Assembly: GCA_030832365.1 (NCBI GenBank)
Contig: JAURJF010000032.1
Location: 1 to 10,183 of the forward strand
Direction of reading: 5' to 3'
DNA from: Candidatus Nanopelagicales bacterium
GTDB taxonomy: Bacteria; Actinomycetota; Actinomycetes; Nanopelagicales; Nanopelagicaceae
DNA length: 10,183 nt
Position numbers and translations under genes: made by a program. Every line of letters starts with the position of its first letter. The stretch's first letter is position 1. This document shows, one piece after another, positions 1-4,907 of the stretch. The notes under the pieces are model-generated. The model was not told where the DNA came from. It searched no databases and saw nothing but the letters and a program-made list of their open reading frames with translations.

Positions 1-28
1 CTCCTGGCAAACTAATACGTCTTGTCAT
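1..28 (-). CDS. N-terminal fragment of an unidentified gene downstream of the parA-like gene
   Basis: An ATG at 28..26 overlaps the TGA stop of the parA-like gene in the ATGA arrangement and opens a frame reading MTRRISLPG to the window edge. A good Shine-Dalgarno stretch, GGAGG on the minus strand about seven bases upstream, lies inside the last codons of the parA-like gene, which is what a translationally coupled gene needs. Only nine codons are visible, so I give no function. The overlap and ribosome binding site make a real start likely, but extending the sequence to the left could overturn it. Confidence 0.45.
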
Positions 29-942
29 CGAACCCCTCCATTGGCAATTATTTCTCTGGCAAGTCTGCGATAAGAAGCAGCTCCAACTGAGGAACTGGCA
101 TAGGAAGTGATTGGCTCGCCAGCAACAGTTGTCTCTGGGAATCTAACGGTTCTAGCAATTGTGGTATCAAATACTTGAGTTGGGAAGGCTTCACTGATTC
201 GCTCTAAAACCTCGCGACTATGAACAGTTTTTCTATCAAACATTGTTGGCAAGATTCCGAGAAGCTCGATATCTGGATTGGTATTGGCCTTTACTTTCTT
301 GATGATGTCATCAAGGAGAGCCACACCTCTAAGCGCAAAATACTCACATTCAAGGGGCACTAGAACCCAGTGCGATGCGGTGAGGGCATTAACGGTTAGA
401 AGGCCAAGTGATGGCTGGCAATCAATAAGGATGACATCGTAGAAGTCAGTGACAGTGGAGAGAACTCGCTTTAAAATCTTTTCACGAGCAATTACATTTA
501 CTAATCCACCTTCAGCGCCAGATAAATCCTCATGAGCTGGGATCATATCCATGCCAGGAACACTGGTTTTAAGAAGGAAATCTGAGACCTGCGTTGATTC
601 ATCCATAAGCAGGTTATAGACAGATCCCTCGATATCTCTGGTTGAAACATTAAGACCAATGGAGAGTGAGTGTTGTGGATCAAAATCAATTAGAAGAACT
701 CTTCTTCCAAGTTCTGCAAAAGCTGCGCCGAGATTAATCGTTGTTGTGGTTTTACCAACCCCACCTTTTTGATTAACAACGGAAATAATCTTGGCATCGC
801 CATGTTCTGTTAATGGCGCTGGATATGGAAAATCCTTAGCAGGCTTTCCCAATACTGATGAAGATGTGACAATTTCAGAATCAGCTTTTGAAAATGTCGA
901 TTTAGCGTTCAAGCGAGATATCTCTGAAGCACTTTTTGCCAT
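25..942 (-). CDS. ParA-family ATPase, orphan PldP/Rv1708-like
   Basis: This 305-residue protein is a deviant-Walker-A ATPase of the ParA/MinD superfamily, which dimerises on ATP and binds DNA or partner proteins to position chromosomes or division components. The deviant P-loop KGGVGKTTT is at 59-67 with signature lysine K59 and catalytic-site K64. The A' motif LLIDFDPQ is at 83-90 and the Walker B motif ILIDCQPSLG at 171-180. A roughly 48-residue basic/polar N-terminal tail precedes the fold. The tail, the late motif RTVRFPETTVAGEPIT and the position beside scpAB match the actinobacterial orphan ParA family (Rv1708; PldP in Corynebacterium) rather than the parA of a parAB-parS locus. No parB is visible, although the gene downstream is cut off. 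It is transcribed away from scpA, and a TAAAGT hexamer six bases before the ATG suggests a leaderless transcript. The family is clear; the partner and exact role are inferred. Confidence 0.93.
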   Translation of the reverse strand: MAKSASEISRLNAKSTFSKADSEIVTSSSVLGKPAKDFPYPAPLTEHGDAKIISVVNQKGGVGKTTTTINLGAAFAELGRRVLLIDFDPQHSLSIGLNVSTRDIEGSVYNLLMDESTQVSDFLLKTSVPGMDMIPAHEDLSGAEGGLVNVIAREKILKRVLSTVTDFYDVILIDCQPSLGLLTVNALTASHWVLVPLECEYFALRGVALLDDIIKKVKANTNPDIELLGILPTMFDRKTVHSREVLERISEAFPTQVFDTTIARTVRFPETTVAGEPITSYASSSVGAASYRRLAREIIANGGVR

Positions 943-948
943 GTCCAG

Positions 949-954
949 ACTTTA
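949..954 (-). promoter_or_regulatory. Candidate -10 element of a leaderless parA-like transcript
   Basis: On the minus strand the hexamer TAAAGT (TANNNT class) lies exactly six bases before the ATG at 942. No Shine-Dalgarno sequence is visible in that interval. In actinobacteria this spacing usually places the transcription start on or beside the start codon, giving a leaderless mRNA. I see no convincing -35 element. Confidence 0.5.
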
Positions 955-963
955 ACCACCGCT

Positions 964-973
964 TATCGCGATA
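964..973. promoter_or_regulatory. 10-bp perfect palindrome in the divergent parA-like/scpA promoter region
   Basis: TATCGCGATA reads the same on both strands and lies near the middle of the 62-base region between the divergent genes. It is upstream of the candidate -10 elements on each side, so a dimeric regulator bound here could affect both genes. It is not the canonical parS sequence. No regulator can be assigned. Confidence 0.35.
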
Positions 974-989
974 TTGGCTGCGACACGCA

Positions 990-995
990 TAGACT
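990..995 (+). promoter_or_regulatory. Candidate -10 element for scpA
   Basis: TAGACT fits the TANNNT -10 pattern and ends nine bases before the scpA ATG at 1005. There is no recognisable Shine-Dalgarno sequence between them, so the transcript is probably leaderless or nearly so. No -35 match is evident, and the heptamer CCAGACT recurs at 945-951 and 998-1004 beside the two divergent starts. Confidence 0.35.
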
Positions 996-1004
996 TGCCA
1001 GACT

Positions 1005-1913
1005 ATGAATGAAGTTTCTGCGCAACCCTCAAGTAATACTTTAGCCTCCCCTGCGCAAAGTATTAGTGAGGGAAGAGTTGCGGGTTTCTCAGTTCACTTA
1101 GAAAACTTCGATGGACCCTTTGATTTATTGCTTCAACTTATCTCAAGGCATCGGATGGATATCACCGATGTTGCAATTGCCACAGTAACTGATGAATTTA
1201 TTAGCTATATCCGCGAACTTGAGAAAACTGAAGCCGGCTGGAAATTAGATCACGCCAGCGAATTCGTAGTTGTTGCCGCTACTTTATTGGACCTAAAAGC
1301 AGCTCGGTTATTGCCATCTGGCCAGATCGATGATGAAGAAGATCTCGCACTTCTTGAAGCTCGCGATCTGCTCTTTGCTCGCCTCTTGCAATATCGCGCC
1401 TTTAAGGAGATAGCTTCTATCCTGTCGGAGCGCATCCTTGAACAGGAGAAGACCTTTGCCAGATCTGTCTCACTCGATCCAGTCTTTGCAGCTCTACTAC
1501 CTGAGGTTTTAATAGGCGTTACGCCAGAGAGATTCGCAGCGATCGCAAACCGCGTTCTAACTCCTAAAACCGCACCAACGCTCTCTGTTGAGCATCTACA
1601 TTTACCCTTAGTTAGCGTCGCTGCCGAAGCCCTTGGGGTGGTATCAGCTTTAAGAAGGCATAAAACAATGAGTTTTAGGGCCCTAGTAAGCGATGCGGCA
1701 AATACCTTAGTTGTGGTTGCAAGATTTCTAGCTCTCCTTGAACTCTTCAAAGAGGGTTCAGTCAGATTCGAGCAGGTAGTTGCTCTAGGAGAGCTGCAGA
1801 TCACCTGGGTTGGAAGCGTTGAAGGAGAAATTAGAGTTAGTGATGAGTTTGATCGACCAGCTTTAATTGAATCAGGCGAAGACGGGGTAGAAGAAGGGGG
1901 CGAAAATGTCTAA
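1005..1913 (+). CDS. scpA: Segregation and condensation protein A (kleisin subunit of Smc-ScpAB)
   Basis: ScpA is the kleisin that bridges the head of one Smc and the neck of the other, closing the bacterial condensin ring on DNA. The protein has 302 residues. A poorly conserved tail of about 27 residues precedes the family signature FSVHLENFDGPFDLLLQLI (about 28-46), which begins the N-terminal domain that contacts the Smc neck. The C-terminal winged helix that binds the Smc head is near 225-270 (FLALLELFKEGSVRFEQ, then ELQITW). An acidic tail rich in Glu, Asp and Gly follows. The ATG at 1005 is the first start after the divergent promoter region and is retained because a -10-like TAGACT lies just upstream, although the tail would also tolerate a later start. 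It overlaps scpB by eight bases, so the two partners are translationally coupled. Smc itself is not in the window. Confidence 0.95.
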   Translation: MNEVSAQPSSNTLASPAQSISEGRVAGFSVHLENFDGPFDLLLQLISRHRMDITDVAIATVTDEFISYIRELEKTEAGWKLDHASEFVVVAATLLDLKAARLLPSGQIDDEEDLALLEARDLLFARLLQYRAFKEIASILSERILEQEKTFARSVSLDPVFAALLPEVLIGVTPERFAAIANRVLTPKTAPTLSVEHLHLPLVSVAAEALGVVSALRRHKTMSFRALVSDAANTLVVVARFLALLELFKEGSVRFEQVVALGELQITWVGSVEGEIRVSDEFDRPALIESGEDGVEEGGENV

Positions 1914-2463
1914 TCGCGAACTGGAACGTTCAATTGAAGCTATCTTGATGGTTGTCGAAGAACCCGTCTCAGAAGTAGTCCTCGCCCAGATAATCGAAGC
2001 TCCAACAGAGCAGATACTTGAGTCGCTCAATGCTCTTGCAACCTCCTATGAGGAACAGGCAAGGGGCTTCACTCTCAAACAGATCTCTGGCGGGTGGCGC
2101 TTTTACAGCCATCCTGACTTGGCGCCACTAGTTGAAAAATTCGTTTTGGATGGCCAGCAAGCTAAACTGACACAAGCAGCTCTGGAAACACTTGCTGTAA
2201 TTGCATATCGCCAACCGATTTCAAGGGCTCGAGTCTCAGCAATCCGCGGGGTTAATGTAGAGGCGGTTATGAAGACTCTTGTGACTAGAGGGCTAGTGGA
2301 GGAGTGCGGAATTGAGCATGAAACTGGAGCGATTCTCTATCGAACTACCCACTACTTCTTGGAGAGAATCGGACTCAATCGCGTTGAAGATCTTCCGGCT
2401 TTAGCACCCTTCTTACCTAATATCGATGGCTTAGATGAGGTAATTGCTTCTCTTACTGAGTGA
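1906..2463 (+). CDS. scpB: Segregation and condensation protein B
   Basis: ScpB forms a dimer of tandem winged helices that binds the middle of ScpA and regulates Smc ATPase and loading. The 185-residue length is normal. The first winged helix covers about 4-80 and includes GFTLKQISGGWRFYSHPDLAPLV. The family motif LTQAALETLAVIAYRQPI is at 88-105, followed by the second winged helix with RGVNVEAVMKTLVTRGLVEE (about 114-133). The closing motif YRTTHYFLERIGL, then VEDLPAL, matches the usual ScpB end. The ATG at 1906 lies within the last codons of scpA and is preceded by AAGGGGG (1894-1900), a good ribosome binding site five bases upstream. Both partners are probably made from one mRNA in balanced amounts. 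Confidence 0.95.
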   Translation: MSNRELERSIEAILMVVEEPVSEVVLAQIIEAPTEQILESLNALATSYEEQARGFTLKQISGGWRFYSHPDLAPLVEKFVLDGQQAKLTQAALETLAVIAYRQPISRARVSAIRGVNVEAVMKTLVTRGLVEECGIEHETGAILYRTTHYFLERIGLNRVEDLPALAPFLPNIDGLDEVIASLTE

Positions 2464-2478
2464 GTAGGATGGGCCGCT

Positions 2479-3174
2479 ATGGCCGAACTAGTAAGACTTC
2501 AAAAATTTATGGCCGATTGTGGCGTAGCTAGCCGCAGAGCCTGCGAAGAACTCATCGAACAGGGCCGGGTTAAGGTTGATGGCAAGGTAATTCGTACTCA
2601 AGGACTCAAAATAGATCCGATAAACAATAAAGTTGAAGTTGATAATGAGACAATTACAGCCGTAAAGAACAAAACTTATCTCGCGTTTCATAAACCATTA
2701 GGTGTTTTGTCCACCATGTCAGACCCAGAAGGTCGCCCCTGTCTAAGTGATTTTTTTCTTGACTGGCAAGAGCGCCTATTTCATGTAGGGCGCCTAGATA
2801 AAGAGAGTGAAGGTTTAATCATTGTTACCAATGACGGCCAATGGGCTCATGAAGCCACACATCCATCTTTTGAGGTTAAGAAAACCTATCTCGTTGCCAC
2901 AGAGGAAACTTTGCCAAGGGCAGCATTCGATCTTCTCTCTAGAGGAGTTGAATTGGATGATGGTTTAGCTCGCCCCTTGGCAGTCAATCGTTTTGGTGGC
3001 TTTATTGAAATCGTCATTCATGAGGGAAGAAATCATGTGGTTAGAAGAATCTTTGATGAGATTGGATTTCCAGTTACTCGCTTGATCAGAACAGCCTTTG
3101 GCTCGATAAAGCTGGGCGAGCTACCTAGTGGCAAATGGCGAGCGCTAAATGAAGTTGAAATAACAAATCTATAA
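2479..3174 (+). CDS. rluB: 23S rRNA pseudouridine synthase, RsuA/RluB family
   Basis: This 231-residue enzyme isomerises a uridine to pseudouridine in rRNA; genes in this position beside scpB are usually RluB-type, acting on helix 80-93 region residues of 23S rRNA. An S4 RNA-binding domain occupies about 4-50 (VRLQKFMADCGVASRRACEELI, then GRVKVDG). The catalytic motif GRLDKESEGL is at 104-113, with nucleophile D107. NDG at 118-120 and EGRNHVVRRIF at 182-192 are the other family blocks. The ATG at 2479 is 15 bases after scpB and follows AGGA at 2466-2469; an ATG at 2469 is out of frame. The specific target base cannot be read from sequence, so RsuA/RluE-like specificity is not excluded. A long AT-rich gap follows. 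Confidence 0.9.
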   Translation: MAELVRLQKFMADCGVASRRACEELIEQGRVKVDGKVIRTQGLKIDPINNKVEVDNETITAVKNKTYLAFHKPLGVLSTMSDPEGRPCLSDFFLDWQERLFHVGRLDKESEGLIIVTNDGQWAHEATHPSFEVKKTYLVATEETLPRAAFDLLSRGVELDDGLARPLAVNRFGGFIEIVIHEGRNHVVRRIFDEIGFPVTRLIRTAFGSIKLGELPSGKWRALNEVEITNL

Positions 3175-3179
3175 ATTGC

Positions 3180-3191
3180 TTAAACGTTTAA
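3180..3191. repeat. 12-bp perfect palindrome after rluB
   Basis: TTAAACGTTTAA begins six bases after the rluB stop codon. It lacks a GC-rich stem and a following T-run, so it is unlikely to be an intrinsic terminator. It could be a protein binding site, or chance in AT-rich DNA. Confidence 0.3.
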
Positions 3192-3227
3192 TAGTCTTAA
3201 CCATTTATTGACTTTAACAAATATTGC

Positions 3228-3405
3228 TTTATCGATATAACCTTTTTTGAACAGTTATAAATCATGGATATATCGACATTCTTGAACCGATTCTGCGTGC
3301 CTAAAGTCGATATATTGTTATTTGCCCTGAACTTTCTGCCTTCGCTAAATTGTCGATAATCTCTAGCAAGATCGCTAAAACGGAGATAGCTATAAGTCGA
3401 TAAAA
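3228..3405. repeat. Cluster of five dispersed TCGATA motifs
   Basis: Five copies of a motif close to [A/T][G/A]TCGATA with AT-rich flanks have their CG centres at about 3233, 3274, 3308, 3354 and 3398. Copy 1 is the palindrome TATCGATA (3230-3237). Copy 2 reads on the minus strand, as AATGTCGATATAT. Copies 3, 4 and 5 read on the plus strand, as AAAGTCGATATAT, ATTGTCGATAAT and TAAGTCGATAAA. Centre-to-centre distances are about 41, 34, 46 and 44 bases. The motif also occurs sporadically in the coding sequence (for example near 5738 and 3103), but not clustered. Multiple operator or architectural-protein sites are the simplest reading; the binding protein is unknown. Confidence 0.5.
3268..3315. 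repeat. Ten-base inverted repeat formed by motif copies 2 and 3
   Basis: ATATATCGAC at 3268-3277 and GTCGATATAT at 3306-3315 are exact reverse complements separated by 28 bases. As RNA the arms could pair, with an extra G-U closing pair possible. As DNA they are two oppositely oriented sites. No T-run follows, so terminator function is unlikely. Confidence 0.45.
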
Positions 3406-3444
3406 CACTATAACGGCTTCCCACGAGAGAGAGGGCAAGACGGG

Positions 3445-3450
3445 TAAAAT
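3445..3450 (+). promoter_or_regulatory. -10 element of a probable leaderless aroH transcript
   Basis: TAAAAT lies exactly six bases before the GTG start at 3457, the same spacing seen for TAAAGT before the parA-like gene. No Shine-Dalgarno sequence precedes the GTG. This suggests an own promoter for the aroH-tyrA-cmk-der unit with transcription starting at or next to the start codon. The expected -35 position has no good match. Confidence 0.5.
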
Positions 3451-3456
3451 CTGAAA

Positions 3457-3819
3457 GTGTTCGTGCGAGCAATACGAGGAGCTATTCAGATAGACCGTGA
3501 TGATCCGGTCTTGATGCAAGAGGCTGTCGTCGAACTAGTTTCAAAAGTTCTTGAGGCTAATCGACTCACTAGTGCCGATCTGATCTCTCTGCTATTTACC
3601 TGCACCCCAGATCTGGTTAGCGACTTTCCGGCTGCTTCAGCCAGAGCCATGGGCCTTGAGAAAGTTCCTTTAATCTGCGCGGTTGAAATGGCTGTGCCAA
3701 CAAGCCTCCCAAGAACTATTCGTTTGATGCTCCACTGCCACACAGAGCTGAACCAGGATCAAATTTCACATATTTACCTTCGCGGCGCGGTCACTCTTCG
3801 CAAAGACATTGCTCAGTAA
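3457..3819 (+). CDS. aroH: Chorismate mutase, AroH class
   Basis: This enzyme rearranges chorismate to prephenate, the branch point towards tyrosine and phenylalanine. The 120-residue length and sequence match the trimeric Bacillus subtilis AroH fold, not the helical AroQ type. The known active-site residues of that enzyme can all be aligned by eye: R7, F57, R63, C74, E77, R89, Y107 and R115. The GTG at 3457 gives MFVRAIRGA, which places R7 exactly as in B. subtilis; a second GTG at 3463 would shorten the conserved start. The protein ends RKDIAQ, as actinobacterial homologues do. Its TAA overlaps the next ATG by one base (TAATG), so it is coupled to the prephenate dehydrogenase gene that takes its product. 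Confidence 0.93.
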   Translation: MFVRAIRGAIQIDRDDPVLMQEAVVELVSKVLEANRLTSADLISLLFTCTPDLVSDFPAASARAMGLEKVPLICAVEMAVPTSLPRTIRLMLHCHTELNQDQISHIYLRGAVTLRKDIAQ

Positions 3820-4907
3820 TGAATGCGCAGGCTTCTCCTCAGATTCAGTCAGTAAAGATCGTAGGTGCTGGCTTAATTGGCACTTCAATCGCGCTAGCTC
3901 TAGCGCATCAAGGGGTATTTATATCCATAGATGATGCGGATCAGAAAGCTTTGGCTCTTGCCAAAGATCTCCTGGCGCCGTATTTAAAGGCAGAGGGCGA
4001 AGGGAGAAGAGAATTTGATCTGGTTATCATCGCAACTCCGCCAGCATCTGTTGTGAGTGCGCTAAAGGTAGAATTTTCTACCAACTCTAAATCAATATTT
4101 ATAGATGTTAGTAGTGTTAAAACTAACCTTATACTAGAGATAGATGCATTACCGGCTCTTGCAGAGCAATTTGTTGGAACTCATCCAATGGCCGGCCGCG
4201 AAGTTTCAGGGACATCTTCAGCTCAAGCAGATCTCTTCAATGGCAGAGCGTGGATTATTACTCCAACTACCAACTCTTCGGAGCGCGCCATTGCAATGGC
4301 AAAAGCGCTAACTCAAACTCTTGGGGCAAGTAGTTATGAAATGAGCGCCAGAGAACACGATCATTTAATGGCCAGAATCTCACACCTTCCTCAAATCGCA
4401 TCCACGCTAATAGCAAGTGAAATTCAAGAGTTAGGCGCAGGTCTTGAGCTTTCAGGACAGGGCCTTAGAGATATGACCAGAATTGCTGGAAGTGATGGGG
4501 CGCTTTGGAGCGAGATACTTTTGGAAAATAAGGATGAAGTTCTAAGCACTCTAGATCAATTCATTTCAAAAGCGCTGGCACTCAAAGGCGCAATTTCTGA
4601 ATCTAAACAAGAAGCGATTAAGACTCTCTTTCTCAAGGGAAATTCAGGACGAGCAAAAGTTTCTGGCAAACATGGCGCTAAGCCAAGAAATTATCTTCAT
4701 CTATTGGTAGTCATTAAGGATGAACCAGGAGCTCTTAGTCAATTGTTTACTGAATGCGCTCAAATCAAAGCCAATATTGAAGATCTATCGATTGAGCACT
4801 CACCCGGTCAAGAAAGTGGTTTAATCACACTAGCCTTCTCTCCTGAAGATGGCGAGCGAGTTGAAGCTCACCTAAAGAAACAAGATTGGAAGGTTCATCG
4901 CCGATGA
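3819..4907 (+). CDS. tyrA: Prephenate dehydrogenase with C-terminal ACT domain
   Basis: TyrA oxidatively decarboxylates prephenate to 4-hydroxyphenylpyruvate, the precursor of tyrosine. The 362-residue protein has a Rossmann domain with GAGLIGTS at 16-23. Acidic D38/D39 after the second strand favour NAD+ over NADP+ (inference). THPMAG at 121-126 contains the family catalytic histidine H122, and a second conserved block, SHLPQ, is at 188-192. The all-helical dimerisation domain follows, with GLRDMTRIAGSD near 215-226. An ACT domain occupies about 293-362 (HLLVVIKDEPGALSQLF onward), which suggests allosteric feedback, most likely by tyrosine. The start overlaps the aroH stop by one base, and the TGA overlaps the cmk-der ATG, so translation is probably coupled across all three genes. 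Confidence 0.94.
   Translation: MNAQASPQIQSVKIVGAGLIGTSIALALAHQGVFISIDDADQKALALAKDLLAPYLKAEGEGRREFDLVIIATPPASVVSALKVEFSTNSKSIFIDVSSVKTNLILEIDALPALAEQFVGTHPMAGREVSGTSSAQADLFNGRAWIITPTTNSSERAIAMAKALTQTLGASSYEMSAREHDHLMARISHLPQIASTLIASEIQELGAGLELSGQGLRDMTRIAGSDGALWSEILLENKDEVLSTLDQFISKALALKGAISESKQEAIKTLFLKGNSGRAKVSGKHGAKPRNYLHLLVVIKDEPGALSQLFTECAQIKANIEDLSIEHSPGQESGLITLAFSPEDGERVEAHLKKQDWKVHRR

Larger units (their letters stand above)
3175..3456. other. 282-base AT-rich intergenic region between rluB and aroH
   Basis: This is by far the largest non-coding stretch in a window where neighbours otherwise overlap or lie within about 110 bases. It is visibly richer in A and T than the flanking genes. 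It holds a 12-base palindrome just after rluB, five TCGATA-centred motifs, a ten-base inverted repeat, and a -10-like element immediately before aroH. Open frames crossing it (3197-3472 and 3301-3519 on the minus strand, 3264-3359 on the plus strand) lack family resemblance and convincing starts. I found no tRNA, T-box or recognisable riboswitch. Confidence 0.7.

Noticed and set aside
1250..1804. A 184-codon minus-strand frame inside scpA
   Set aside because: It is opposite the well-supported scpA gene and its low-complexity Ser/Arg/Ala-rich translation is typical of an antisense shadow.
3264..3359. A 31-codon small open frame in the intergenic gap, preceded by TATAAAT
   Set aside because: Its codons run through motif copies 2 to 4, it has no ribosome binding site, and the -10-like match is imperfect; the frame is more easily explained by chance in the repeat-rich DNA.
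3175..3456. Replication origin or T-box leader in the rluB-aroH gap
   Set aside because: I see no DnaA-box cluster, no dnaA or dnaN neighbours and no T-box core sequence; the aroH transcript also appears leaderless, which leaves no room for a leader switch.
3197..3519. Minus-strand open frames of 91 and 72 codons across the gap
   Set aside because: They overlap the aroH start, have no recognisable domains, and their composition follows the AT-rich repeats.
4886..4903. An earlier TTG start for cmk-der
   Set aside because: It adds six unconserved residues inside tyrA; ATG 4904 with the ATGA overlap gives the normal Cmk N-terminus.
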